Part shown: positions 11,819 to 23,441 of the stretch, piece after piece | How the letters are laid out: each line of letters begins with the position of its first letter | Position numbering within the stretch: position 1 is the stretch's first letter | Source: Cryptomeria japonica | Lineage: Eukaryota > Streptophyta > Pinopsida > Cupressales > Cupressaceae | NCBI RefSeq assembly: GCF_030272615.1 | Contig: NC_081406.1 | Span: 237,563,922-237,627,921 of the forward strand | Reading direction: 5' to 3' | Length of the DNA stretch: 64,000 bases | The notes under the pieces: generated by a model | Told to the model about the DNA's origin: nothing | What the model saw: the letters and a program-made list of their open reading frames with translations, nothing else | Database searches by the model: none | Translations under genes and position numbers: made by a program

Positions 11819-13585
11819 TTGAAATACAAAGGACATGGCCTGGGACTAGAGGAGAAAGGAAGAAAAGCACCGATAAATCCTATCTCCTACAAATACAACA
11901 GAGGCTTAGGGTACACCCCAATGCCTAAGATTACTATCGTCGGTGCCCCTTCTAGTCCTTCTTTGGATATCGAAAGTGCTGACGAAGAGGAATTACATGA
12001 AATGCCTTATGAATATGAGAAAGATATCTTCTTTGACATTTACATCAATACCATCACCCCCGTAACCCCTCCCACTTCACATGAGATACATCTTGTCCAT
12101 CCTGAACTCATTGACTGGGGCCAACGAGACAAACTCACTTTAGATATCTGCGTCGACGATAATACTCTCATTATTCTCTTGACGATGCAAAATCTGGAAG
12201 ATTGTAATAGAATCGAGGGTATCCAACTACACAAAAAGGGATACTTTGGTAATCAAGACAATGCCCTTAGCCACAAAAAGGATAATAAAAGGAAAAGACA
12301 TGATTCCCTAGGTGAAAACCTCCTTGAGGCACCTTTGGATGAACAAAAAATAAAAACAAAGGGCATATCCGAAAGTGAAAACCTGGAAAAGGCACTTGAT
12401 GATGAGGGACTTGACCTCCCTACCATTGGTTACCTTCCACATGACAAATCAAATTTGCTGATAGAAGAAACAAACAACATCAACATGGGCACTGAAGTCA
12501 TTCTGAAAAATGTGTTCATTGCCAAGTCCCTCACAGAAAAGGAGAAACAAGATTTCATCAACTTCCATACAAAGGTAAAAATCAATTTTGCATGGTCCTA
12601 TGCTGATATGCCAGGGTTGGATCCCGCCTTAGTGGTTCACAATCTCACTGTCTGTCCAGATGCAAAACCTGTAAAACAAAAATTACACAAAATGCACCCA
12701 CATATTGCACTCCTAGTCAAAGAGGAACTCCAAAAGACGTTAGATGCAAAATTCATCAAACCAATAGATTATGTTGAATGGGTCTCCAACATTGTACCTA
12801 TTGGCAAACCTGCTGGGGACATCCACATTTGCATAGATTTTTGAGATCTAAATAGAGCTTGTCCTAAAGATGATTTCCCACTCCCAAATATAGATATGAT
12901 TGTGGACCTTACAGCAGAGCATGAGATGCTGTCACTTATGGATGGATTTTTAGGATATAACCAAATCAGGATTGTAGATGATGATCAACATAAAAACTAT
13001 TATCAGGTCATGCCTTTTGGCCTAAAAAATGCAGGAGCTACATATCAACGTGCCATGACAACAATTTTTCATGACCTCTTACACAAAATTATGGAGGACT
13101 ATGTGGATAATCTGCTAGGCAAATCTAAGACAAGGCAAGAACACATTCCCATTTTAAAGCAGATCTTTGAAAGATTAGAAAAATATAAAGTACATCTAAA
13201 TCCCAAAAAGTGTGTGTTTGGAGTCACATCGGGAAAATTATTAGGATTCATTGTTTCCCACAGAGGCATCGAGGTCGACCCGACAAAAGTAAAAGCTATC
13301 ATGGAAATGCCTCCACCAAAAACTCTTAGACAACTACGCAGTCTCCAAGGGAAACTTCAATCTATTAGACACTTTATTTCACAACTAGCAGATAAATGCC
13401 ATCCCATCGCACATCTCCTGCGCAAGGACACGAAATTCAAATGGGACTGCTTATGCCAAAAGGCCTTTGAGAAACTGAAAGAATATCTAGCATCACCTCT
13501 AGTGTTGATGCCTCCTACTCTTGAAAAACCCCTTATTTTGTATATATGTGCTATTGCAGTGGCATTGGGGGCATTATTGGCATAG
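11819..13585 (+). pseudogene. Y reverse transcriptase
   Basis: The upstream 250 codons are the acidic linker. RT starts near 12570 with FAWSYADMPGLDP and runs through KPVKQKLHKMHPH and SNIVPIGKPAG. A TGA at 12842-12844 breaks it where Arg is expected. It resumes with DLNRACPKDDFPLP, LMDGFLGYNQI, VMPFGLKNAGATYQRAM and LNPKKCVFGV. Two lesions hit function. The catalytic YVDD reads YVDN (near 13096). About eight residues before VMPFGL, the PWGTF region present in X, are missing. It cannot be active as read. Confidence 0.9.
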
Positions 13586-14329
13586 ACAGATGACCAAGGG
13601 AATGGACATGCCATTTACTACATCAATCGAACACTGGTAGGATATGAACTCAATTATACCCCCATTGAAAGAGCATGTTAGGCATTGGTGTTCAACACAT
13701 AGAAACTACGTCACTATATGCTAAACAACAAGACAAAACTAATTGCTAAAATTGATCCACTTAAATATCTCTTGTCAAAAGCTGCTCTCACTGGTAGAAC
13801 CGCCAAATGGGTCATGCTCCTAAGTGAGTTTGACATTGAATATGTGGACATAAAGGCAATCAAGGGATAGGTCATTGCAGATTAGTTGGCTGAAGCTCCG
13901 CTTCCAGGTGACCATCCTCTTCTCACAGAGTTACCAAATGAGTTCATTATGACTGTTTCCACATTCTCCACATGGCAATTATACTTTGATGGCTCCTGCA
14001 CCCAAAATGGATCAGGGGTAGGAATATTATTGGTCACACCTCAAGGAGATGGCATCCCCAAATCATACAAGATAGCCTTTGCATGTACCAACAACATAGA
14101 AGAATACAAGGCACTCATCACAGGTTTGCACCTGGCTATCCAATATAAAATAAAAGAGTTACAAGTCTATGGCGATTCCTAGCTTGTCATAAAACAAGTC
14201 AATGATGAGTACCAGACAAAAGATGATAAACTCCTTCCCTACCGTACCATGGTTGAAGATCTTAAGCAACATTTAATGACAATCAAGTTTGATCAAATCC
14301 CATGAACAAACAAGAGGGCTGCAGATGTA
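13586..14329 (+). pseudogene. Y RNase H and second (archaeal-type) RNase H
   Basis: The first domain reads AIYYINRTLVGYELNYTPIERAC and ALVF, ending near 13880. The second begins WQLYFDGSCTQNGSGVGILL at about 13970, then NNIEEYKALITGLHLA and YGDS. The catalytic DGS and GDS Asp residues and the Glu of NNIEEY are present. A tandem second RNase H is the hallmark of the Tat lineage. In-frame TAG codons at 13678, 13700, 13583, 13868, 13884 and 14180 mostly replace Gln, and a TGA near 14303 replaces Arg. Confidence 0.85.
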
Positions 14330-15699
14330 ATGCCCACCATTGGCTCCCTCCTTCAAATGCCAACACACAGTCAAAAGTGTGAATTTTTGGTTGAGAAACT
14401 ATTTATACTAGCATATGACCTACCAGAGTCTGAAATGGTGTGTGTTCTTGTTGGTCCCGAGTCCCCTTGGTACCAAGAAACCTTCACTTTCCTCAAAGAC
14501 AATACCATTCCCCCACATCTAACTAAAACCCAACAACAAACCTTCATCTGCCGATGTGCTCGTTACACCATTCTTGGAGATACCCTATTCAGAAGGCATT
14601 TTGATGGTTCCCTCCTAAGGTGTTTAGATAAACAAGAGGCGAAATGGGCATTACGTGAAGTACACGAGGGTATCTGTGGGGCACACTCAAGTGGACTCAC
14701 ATTGGCTAAATTTTTTTTGAGAACAAGATACTATTGGCCTAAATGGAAGTAGATGCATATAACTATGTGAAGAAATGCATCCCTTGCCAGCAACATGGTG
14801 ACAAGATTCATGCACCGTCACAAGAATTGCAGCCATTTATTACACCATAGCCCTTCTCATAGTGGGGGCTCGATCTCATTGGGAAAATTCACCCTCCATC
14901 TTCCAACAGACATAAATTCATTATAACCACCACCGAGTATTTCACCAAGTGGGTAGAGGCTATCCCCCTTACTTTTACCATTGGTAAGCAGATATCCAAA
15001 TTCATCCTGAATTAACTGATATGCCGATATGGCATTCCAAAAGTTATTATCATAGATAATGGCAAACAATTTAAAAACCAGGATGTCAAAGAACTCTGCC
15101 AAAAATTCAACATCCAACATCGCTTCTCCACCCTATATTATCCCCAAGGCAACGGCCAAGCTGAGGCTTCTAATAAAACCCTAGTGAAAATCCTCAAAAA
15201 GATAGTCAATGAAGCTGATCGTGATTGGCATCTCCAACTCCATCCTACTTTGTGGGCCTACCGCACTTCCATCTGCACCCCCGCAGGAGCCACTCCTTAT
15301 TCCCTAGAATTTGGTTCCGAAGCCATCCTTACCTATGAGATCGAGATCCCCTCTCTAAGGGTATTGCTGCAAAATATCTTACCAGATGAGGAATACAGAA
15401 TTGCCCGCTTACAAGAGCTAGAATTGTTAGGTGAAAGGTGCCTCAAGGCCTTGAATCATCTTTGGGTATATCAGAACTGCTTGCGTATGAGTTATCACAA
15501 AAGAGTCAGAACCCGTGAACCCCAAGTTGGTGATCTTGTCCTCATGGAGAATCAAAAAAATCTACAAGAAAGAGAAAAGAAAGGCAAGTTCGAGCCTAAT
15601 TGGCTTGGACCATATGTAATGACAGCAAAATATGGATTAGGAGCTTATCAGTTGGCTACTCCTGAAGGTGATCCAATGAATATCATGCACCTCAAATGA
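14330..15699 (+). pseudogene. Y integrase
   Basis: The N-terminal part has VHEGICGAHSSGLTLAKF, RTRYYWP and CIPCQQHGD (zinc-binding H2C2). The core has LDLIGKIHPPS, FTKWVEAI, a DNGKQFKNQDV and NGQAEASNKT, so the DDE residues are still legible. The C-terminal 171-codon frame (15184-15699) has AYRTSICTPAGATPYSLEFGSEA and GDLVLMENQKN...FEPNWLGPYVM, a GPY/F-type module. No chromodomain follows, as usual for Tat. Stops near 14752, 14848, 14860 and 15012 kill it. Confidence 0.9.
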
Positions 15700-17173
15700 T
15701 TTTATGCCTAGTCCTCAGAAAGTCTTAAATTGTCAAAAAATCATCACTTTGGTGAAAACCTAGCAAACAGGCTCCCTATGACACACACACAAAAAAAAAA
15801 AAAAAGAAGAGAGAAAATCAGAAAAAGAAAACAATCCGTCCACCAGTGAAAACCACTTTGTGGCACTATGGACAAGTACCTTGGTGAAAACCTCCATGCA
15901 GGCGCCAAGGTAAATAGCCGGATCCACTGTCTATCAAGTCAACATTGCAAATCACTCTCTGTATAGTCCTCCCATTCGCATCATTCCTTCTTTTCCACCT
16001 CCCAATAAAACACGTGTAGGATGATGAGTCTTCACCTGAGTCATGAACAAGGTGCATCCCATTAAACTGAGCTTTTACGCTTCTATGTGAGCTTCAAGAA
16101 GTCTTGAAAACAATCCCAAATCCACTAGTCACTCTCCAAAACCATAAAATCACTTGCCTAATCCAAAAGCCCACTTTGCCCCAGGGATGATTCCTTCCCT
16201 TGCTTGGCAACCTGATCCCCCATCCTAGTCCTACTCTTCGCAAGAGGTATCATTTGGTCATGGAAGAATTGACTGGTTAGATTTTGTTGGATCTTTTCAT
16301 TTAGACTTGCATCTTTTTCCCTAAGACTGCAACTATCTACGACTGCTTGGGTTTACCATATCTAGGTGTGTTACAATAGGTGCATACTGGGGTATATTTT
16401 CATAGTAGGGCATGTTTTGGATCTCTCTTGTATAAACCGATGATCTGGTACTAGTGTTTATCAATGCTTACCTTCTCGTGTACAAGAGGTATCGGTGTGT
16501 TTGAGGGTTTCCTTGCACGAACCCACAACTGTGTATTAGTGTTTCTTAACACTTGCATTGTTCTGTGCAAGAAATTTTCATTTGTCTAAAGAGTTAGTCC
16601 ATGCCTTGGGTTTCTTGTAGCACCCTGATTTCTATAATTAGTGGTGGAAGTCACTCAGGGCAATATCAAACTAGGTTGGCTCTCCACATTTGTTGTGCAC
16701 AAAATCTCACCATCATTCCATCAAATCCTAAACTCAATAATCTCATGGAGTTCTCAATTTCCCCCACTTCCCATCTATTCCATATTCTTCTATCTAAGAT
16801 CATTGTGTTATTATTGGCATGTTCCCTCTTTTTATTAAATCATTCACATTAGGTAGAGTGCATTTCTTAGATAGTCATATTTTCCACAAAACATTTACCA
16901 TATAAGATTGCATCACATAAATAAAAGATACACTCACCCATATAGAGTTACATTTATACTGCATCATAAATCATTCACACCTGTGTATTTATCATAAAGC
17001 ATAAAAATCACTCATCTTGCATCCAAAAACTATGTTAGCAACACATCATAAACATACATATATAAGCATCCACTTTGCATCACAAAATAGGTCAGCATAG
17101 CACATCCATGATTACATCCATATATGACATCATAAGAAAAACAAAAATAATCCACCACAATAAATGCTACACA
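15700..17173. other. Spacer between Y pol and the antisense PMD gene
   Basis: Non-coding. It includes an A-run at 15789-15806 and a GGTGAAAACCT motif repeated at 15752 and 15882. From about 16890 to 17170 there is a loose CATCATAAA/ACATCCA-type repeat. Short frames show no domain. Both convergent transcripts (pol and PMD) would end here. Confidence 0.6.
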
Positions 17174-19371
17174 TCATTTGCCACCAATCAAATCATGTAT
17201 ATATATAAAGAGGAAAATATGTCTGTCATGATACAATGATCGCCCCAAAGGGTCAAAATATAATACACAAGCAATACAAGGAGCTAGCTCTCCCCTCCTG
17301 TCTCTCCAACCCCCTCTATTGTACCACCCCCACCCAATCCTCCTGCTCCTCCTGCTCCCCCTGCTGGTGGTCGAAAACCCACTGACCCCCCTGTCTGTTG
17401 ACTTTGACTCAGCCGCTGACTCTAGGTCCTGTGAGACCACACACTCTTAGTGTACGAGGCTACTCGTTGTCCTATAGGTACTACTCCGTGATATAAACCC
17501 CTATAATACTATGCCTCTCGAGCTTATCTATCTTCTCTCTCTCACTGCTACAGACTATCAGAAAATATCTGCGCCAATCCAGCCAGAACTAATGCCTGCC
17601 AAGCTACATCCCTCTCCCCCGCAACCGTGTCACATATACCTCCACCCTCTGCACTCTGACCTGTAACCCCTCTAACTTAGCATCCTACTAATGAAGGGCA
17701 TCCTGTAATCCTGCTATGGCTGTCCTTGACTGGGCCTCCTCAAGCATCCTCTTTGATTCCTCCCCCTCCTCCCTCAAGGCATCCACCTCTGTCCTAGCAG
17801 TATGGAGACTCTTTGTTAGATCAAATATCTCCTGTGTCAGCCACCCCACCTCCGCCTCCATGCTCTCCCTCCGAGCCCTCTCTACCTATAGCTCATCCTC
17901 CATCGAATGAAGCCTCACTCGATAGCTATCTCGCTCCTGCTGTAATTGGTCAAAATCAGCCTGTGATGGTCCTCCCCTCTCCCCTTCCTATGTCTCAGGA
18001 ATATCTATGGGCACAACCTCTCCCTCTCCAACTGCAACCTCCTCTCTCTCACCAACTGCGACCTCTGCACCCTCTCCATCTCCCTCCTCCTCCTCTAGAT
18101 CCCTCTGCCACACAACCCAGACTCTCCTTTGCTGTCTGCCTACAACATGCCCTACATGAACCGCAACTCTCTCTCTTGGGCCATCATCCTCCCCACCCAC
18201 CACTTAATCAACCCCCGGCTCTAACTCCTCATCATCCAAAACCCCAGGAATGGTAAGCCGCACTGGCAAGTGCCCCTCCCACCAGCTTCGATAACCACCT
18301 GTCATGCCTAGATCCTCCCTCGCTCCCATTCACTCATCCTAGACTATGTGAAATGCTATCTAGAAGCTCATCCGACTATCCAAGGGACTCTTTGTAGGCC
18401 CCCAATACCTCACCTCCCGTGTAATATGAGGATACACTAGAATATCCCCCACAATATCCTACACCTGCCCAAGTTGTCAGGCCACCCTGAATGGAGCATA
18501 ATACTCCATGATATAGACTGATCTCCCAAAAATCCACATCTCAACCGCTACCTAGTGAAGCTGCCAATCATCCCTCCACCGCTCACACCCCAAAATGGCC
18601 TCCATGTAAACTGTGCCAGCTCATCTAGGATCCGCCTCCAAAACCACATAGATGTTGTCTATGTGTAATGCAGCAGTCCTCTATACCTGTCCACAAACGG
18701 CTGTCGTGGCCACCTATCCTGAACACCTAGTGGCCGAGTCACTGCAATATGCTCCCACACCCATATGTGTAAGAGTGTCACCCTAGCAGATAAACCAACA
18801 TACTCTCTGTAAGTCACTAGGTGCATGTCATGATAGAGTTGGGCTAGCATCGCTGAGCCCCATGCATACTGAACACCATCATGAACCATGAAATACATGC
18901 ATCTACTCCACCCTAGAGGAAATCCGTGTCCACCCAAATCCGAAAGAATCCGCCCAATTAGGAAGCCACAAATCACCAAAACTAATCGAGGAATTTGTTG
19001 AATACCCATTGCCCGGCCTAGGTGCATCCTGCTCCTATCAAGCATAGGTGGTGTCTCATATAAAAATCAACTGCGTCCAACTAGTACTCAGGGATCACAC
19101 CATGAACGGGGATCTTCAAGATCTGCCAAACATCTAATAAGGTCATTGTCGCCTCTCCAATCGGCAAATGAAAGGTGTTATATCAACTATCCCATCTCTC
19201 CACCAATGCAGTCATCGTAGCAGTATGGGCCCAAATCCTGGGCCACCTGCCTATGTAATGTAACCCTATCACAGCTAGCACCTCCAGCTCATCATGGGCT
19301 AACTCATGGTAGAGACTCATCATGCGAGGCCAATGCTCCCTCAAAGACAACAGTCCCCTCTCCACCTGCAT
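17174..19371 (-). pseudogene. Plant mobile domain (PMD, aminotransferase-like) gene carried antisense by Y
   Basis: ATG at 19371. The N-terminus has LREHWPRMMSLYHEL, LEVLAVIGLHYIGRWP and TALVERWDS...NTFHLPIGEATMTLLDVWQILKIPVHG, a clear PMD signature. A later segment (19045-18659) has QYAWGSAMLAQLYHDMHL and LLHIWVWEHIAVTRP. The 3' part is Glu/Arg/Gly-rich, with a short coiled coil near 17900 (DFDQLQQERDSYRVRLHSME). Several TAG/TGA codons and frame changes break it. Known: PMD proteins MAIN and MAIL1 act with a PP7-type phosphatase in gene and transposon silencing in Arabidopsis, and PMD copies also ride on transposable elements. Inferred: an element accessory gene with its own promoter, reading against gag-pol. 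X has its counterpart at 28190-30295. Confidence 0.8.
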
Positions 19372-20357
19372 CCATTAAACCAAAACATTATTTTTTCATG
19401 CCCAAAAAATTCTTTCCTCACCTCCCGAACCACCCATATCCTTTCTCCCATGCCAAAAATTCTAAACAAAAAGTGTATCACCCCTTCCCAGGTGCATGCA
19501 CTGATTTAACCAATGCTCGCACCAAAACCATAACGCACATGTTGTTTTAGAGACGCTCATGCCAACAGAGCCCCCCCTTTCCTTTGTTTTCCCCTTCAAA
19601 ACCCATCAATGCGAGCGCTAGCACTTTAGCGCGAGTGCCTGCATAATGCCTTGGGCACCCATGCTAAAATGCGAGCACTCATGTCAAAGCATGACCGCTT
19701 GCACTGATGTGCGAGTGGGTGCACTAATCCAAATATTCCCACCCAAAATTCCTATTTTACATAGACCCCCGGTGAGTGCTCGCGCTGATCGCTAGCGTGT
19801 GTGCTGAAACAATGATCAACGCGTGCGCCTTGCCAACCCTCCCACCGCTTTTCCAACCCTAATTTTAGCCAAAATTAAAAATTTCCAAAAGAGAGATAGA
19901 CCTACTCACTGGTGGTCCATACCTCCTTGGTCGGTCAAATCGTCCGATCCTCAGTGCGATGATCACGAACTGGAATGCGATCCATCTCTTCCTCTCTTCT
20001 TCTTCGCTCTGAGTGGCTCGAATGCTTGTGTGTAACAATGACCCCTCATTGGGCGCGTTGTGTCTTATATGGGCCCCCGTGAGGGCCCATTCTCCTCCGT
20101 GGTCTCACATCTCCTATTCTTCTTTCCAAATTCTTCACGACTACTTCATATTTCTTCCTCATTTATCCCTTCCACCCTGATTCCTCTTCCTCTTTTTTTC
20201 AAGAATTTTTCGTCCTTTTTTGAAAAAATTCTTGAGGGGGCATACACCTCCCATGCTTTATGCTGGGGCATCCTTTCCTCCTTCTATCTTCTACACACCG
20301 ACAAAATGTAGACACTTAAAAATAATTATTTTAGGTATTTCTAATTCCTCACATAAT
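19372..20357 (-). promoter_or_regulatory. Upstream region of Y's PMD gene, with TAGCGCA-type cluster at 19510-19830
   Basis: On the plus strand 19600-19830 repeats words such as GCGAGCGCTAGCACTTTAGC, GCGCGAGTGCCTGC and AATGCGAGCACTCATG. It is like the leader cluster at 6260-6830 but on the 5' side of the antisense gene. The rest (19830-20357) is C/T-rich with no clear gene. A T-run-rich patch lies at 20100-20240. Probable promoter region of the PMD gene; no firm TATA box. Confidence 0.5.
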
Positions 20358-20945
20358 TAATTTTGATTCTGATCATGTCTTATATAGGATGAATCCTTCC
20401 TAAAATCAGATGTTGTGATCAATCATGTCTTATACAGGATGAATCCTTCCTGAAACTAGACGCTCTGATCATGTCTTATATAGGATGAATCCTTCCTGAA
20501 ACCAGACATTATGATCAATCATGTCTTATATAGGATGAATCCTTCCTGAAACCAAACGCTTTGATCATGTCTTATACAGGATGAATCCTTCTTGAAACTA
20601 GACGTTGTGATCAATCATGTCATATACAGGATGAATCCTTCCTAAAACCAGACACTCTAATCATGTCTTATACAGGATGAATCCTTCCCAAAACCAGACA
20701 TTGTGATCATTCATGTCTTATACAGGATGTATCCTTCCTGAAACCAGACATTGTGATCAATCATGTCTTATACAAGATGTATCATTCCTGAAACTAGATG
20801 CTCTGATCATGTCTTATACAGGATGAATCCTTCTTGAAACCAGACATTGTGATCAATCATGTCTTATACAGGATGAATCCTTCCTGAAACCAGATGCTTT
20901 GATCATCTTTATCTTATACAGGATGAATCCTTCCTGAAACTAGAC
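20358..20945 (+). repeat. Tandem array of a 41-51-bp unit in Y
   Basis: About 12 copies built on ATGTCTTATACAGGATGAAT followed by CCTTCCTGAAACCAGA. Units alternate between a short joint (GCTCTGATC) and a long joint (GTTGTGATCAATC), so the true period may be a dimer of about 95 bp. Each unit holds the small inverted repeat AGGAT-GA-ATCCT. It sits between the PMD promoter region and the polypurine tract. Such arrays near the 3' LTR are common in Tat elements and can seed satellite DNA. Confidence 0.9.
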
Positions 20946-21240
20946 TGAATCTAGATCTTATCAATCGAATTGAACAAGATTTTCAATCTTACCTACCTAA
21001 GCCATCAAGATAATCGAAGAATTTACATTTTCATCAAACCACAGTTGCAGAAATCAAACCAAATCTATCAGGATATCAATCTCGCAAAACTCTAAAAATC
21101 AATTATCTCAATTGATCTCCCGAGGGGGCATCATCATACCAGAATTTAGCAATCAAGAGTTGGGGCATCCTATCAAATCAATATCATCATAAAAAAAAAT
21201 AAGATTATTCTTTGAATCAACGCATCATCACACCTCACTT
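20946..21240 (+). other. Y 3' untranslated segment
   Basis: Non-coding, with the G-rich words CCCGAGGGGGCATCATC and TTGGGGCATCC. It leads into the polypurine tract and shows no reading frame. Confidence 0.6.
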
Positions 21241-21255
21241 CAAAGAGGGGCAAAA
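21241..21255 (+). promoter_or_regulatory. Polypurine tract of Y
   Basis: CAAAGAGGGGCAAAA directly before the 3' LTR start TGTAGACAC. It matches X's tract at 560-572 apart from two extra bases. Confidence 0.9.
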
Positions 21256-22541
21256 TGTAGACACTTAAAAATAATTATTTTTAATTCCTCACATAATTAA
21301 TTAATTAATTATGTTAATTCAAATTCTCCTCAGTATTAATTAAATATAATTAATATTGTCACTATAGTATGTGACTGATTTATTTAATAAATCAACCCCT
21401 TTCTTTATTCTTCTAAAAAATTAAATCCTCACAAATCTTCCTCTTGGCTAATTAATTTCAATTAATTAGTTAACCTACATGATTCCTACAAATCATCTTC
21501 TTAATTCATCATTAACCTAATAAATTCTTCTAGAAACTCCCTAAAACTCACTTAACCTTATTCTTCTAATTTTTAATTCCCTCCACTCATTCTCTCTCCT
21601 AGTCAAATCCTCCTACAAATCCTAATCCCACCTAACACTTCCTCTAATCCCCTTCCTAATGAATTGCTAATGGCTAATCATCATGATTAGCTACAAAGTC
21701 AACTCCTTGTCCCTTCCATCCAACCACTAGCTTTTAATGCTCTTTTCCTAAGTGAATGTGAGATTTTCAAAATCTCACAATCCTCTACGCATCTCCTCTC
21801 CCATGGAATTTTTAATTCCTTCTTATTCCTCCAATCCCCATAATTATCCCTTTTTGGAGAATTTTAAATTCCTCCTCCCCATTCTTCAAGGAATGTCACA
21901 TCCCTTGCTCCTCTCAAGGCACATTGGGAAGTCTTCCCAATGCACCTTTCTCTTCTCAAGGTACCTTGGGAAGTCTTCCCAATGTACCTTGAGGAGTGTG
22001 GAGACAAGGAATACCTTTAAGGCATATCTCTTGGTCTGCACACCCTCTCTTGGGCCTTGTGAGAGCTCACAAGCAATCCTAGCCCTTCATCTTGAATTCA
22101 TCCTAGCCATCCATTTTTCCTCTCCTCTTCCTATAAATTGAGGATTGCATCCCTTCATTCTTCATCTCCAAATTCAATAATCTTATGCTTCCCTTTTGAG
22201 CCTAGGAAATCATCTTAGCAACCTTATAATGTCCAAATCATATCTCATCCACACTTAACCATTTTATCCATATCATCCTCCTAAAATCCATTTCATATTG
22301 TGCACAACATTGGAGAGCCATCCATATCAAGCAAGAAAGAGGAGCATATCAAGTGGAGCATCATCCAAGGGTGCCTTTACTTCATCAAGCTCTATCTGAA
22401 GGAGAAGGTATTGGTTTGTGAGGTATATGCATTTGTCCTTGTTTTGAGCATTTCAAATTATGTCTTTGGATTTCGTGTGATTATATGTTTGACTTGCATA
22501 TTCGTTATCCATCCCTCCTCACAAGTCTTTTCCCCTCTTCA
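21256..22541 (+). repeat. 3' LTR of Y
   Basis: TGTAGACACTT to CCCCTCTTCA. About 35 substitutions and a few small indels against 4917-6188 by eye. The palindromes recur at 21922-21988 and the TATA box at 22132. It differs near its end by a 12-base insertion at about 22471. The adjoining duplication GCCCC is at 22542-22546. Confidence 0.95.
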
Positions 22542-22546
22542 GCCCC
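22542..22546. repeat. Target-site duplication of Y, right copy
   Basis: GCCCC, identical to 4912-4916. Confidence 0.95.
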
Positions 22547-23441
22547 AACTGTTTTACATTCACTCGTTCCAAATGTCTTCAATACCTATTTCACATACTT
22601 AGACTGTGATAAAAATACCACTCTTCATCTACTGAATTTGCAACCCTATGAATAATTTTATCTCTCCTACTAGAGACATTTCAAATTCACTTTTCATCTC
22701 ATTTGCAAAGTTATCACTCATGTCATCATTGCCTCCAAATATGATATCACCCACAAACACTTCACTAACTAGTATCTTATCTCCTTTAGATTTGAGATAT
22801 ATATTGTTGTCTTCACTAGTTCTCTGAAAACCTATTTTCATCAGGTGTGAATGTAATCTTTCATACCATGCTCTTGGTGCTTGCTTGAAACCATATAGTG
22901 CCTTTTGCAGTTTACACACCATATCCTTTTCATCAATCAAAGTATAGCCATCTGGTTGCTCAATGTGTACTTCCTCTTCTAGTATTCCATTTAGAAATGT
23001 TGACTTCACATCCATCTGATATACTTTGAATCCCTTATATGCTGCAAATGCAAGTAGAGTCCTAACACCTTCCAATCTAGCAACTGGTGCAAATGTCTCA
23101 CCATAGTCTTCTCCTTCTTCCTGTGCATAACCTTTGCATACCAATCTAGCTTTGTTTCTGAATATTACTCCATCTTCATTCAGTTTGTTCTCGAATACCC
23201 ATTTAGTACCTATCACGTTTTTATTCACCAGTCTAGGTACTAGGGTCCATGTATTGTTCTTCTCAATCTGGTCAACCTCCTCCTTCATAGCTTTAATCCA
23301 ATGATCATCTTCAAATGCTTCCTTAGCAGTTCTAGGCTCACTAGTGGAGATTATGGAACAATTCTCTCTAATTATTCTTTTGGTTAACACTCCAACATCT
23401 TTATCTCCAATAATATGGCCAGGATTATGATTGAGTCTCAC
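22547..23441 (-). pseudogene. Copia A reverse transcriptase (interrupted by Y)
   Basis: Open for 270 codons (23441-22629). It has NNTWTLVPR, GTKWVFENKLNEDG, KARLVCKGYAQEEGEDYGETFAPVARLE, QMDVKSTFLNG, LQKALYGFKQAPRAWYERL and LFIGLQIQ, in typical RVT_2 order. The catalytic Y-V-D-D reads F-V-G-D (VFVGDIIFGG), losing the first catalytic Asp. After LQIQ a TAG and a one-base shift follow, then SQSKYVK, a second TAG, VLKTFGTSECKTVG. There the Y insertion cuts the frame, which resumes at 4911. Confidence 0.92.

Larger units (their letters stand above)
4917..22541 (+). mobile_element. Complete Tat-lineage Gypsy retrotransposon Y with antisense PMD gene
   Basis: Seen: LTRs of 1272 and 1286 bp (about 35 substitutions by eye, under 3%), TSD GCCCC, primer site at 6192, gag from 8532, protease, RT, two RNase H segments, integrase to 15699, a large opposite-strand PMD gene at 19371-17174, a 47-bp tandem array and a polypurine tract at 21241. 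Total 17.6 kb. Known: a second, archaeal-type RNase H (LYFDGS...GVGILL) is diagnostic for Tat. It lies inside Copia A's RT and so is younger than A. The low LTR divergence agrees, yet its genes already carry many stops, so it may have been copied by helper proteins. Confidence 0.95.

Noticed and set aside
17813..18256. 147-codon Pro/Leu/His-rich plus-strand frame
   Set aside because: Antisense shadow of the Glu/Arg/Gly-rich tail of the PMD gene.
20358..20945. Possible CRISPR-like array
   Set aside because: Repeats and spacers are both conserved and evolve together as one unit, within a plant LTR retrotransposon; a tandem repeat.
21752..22141. 129-codon frame in Y's 3' LTR
   Set aside because: The same frame is broken in the 5' LTR (ends at 5615) and it includes the palindromes; not coding.
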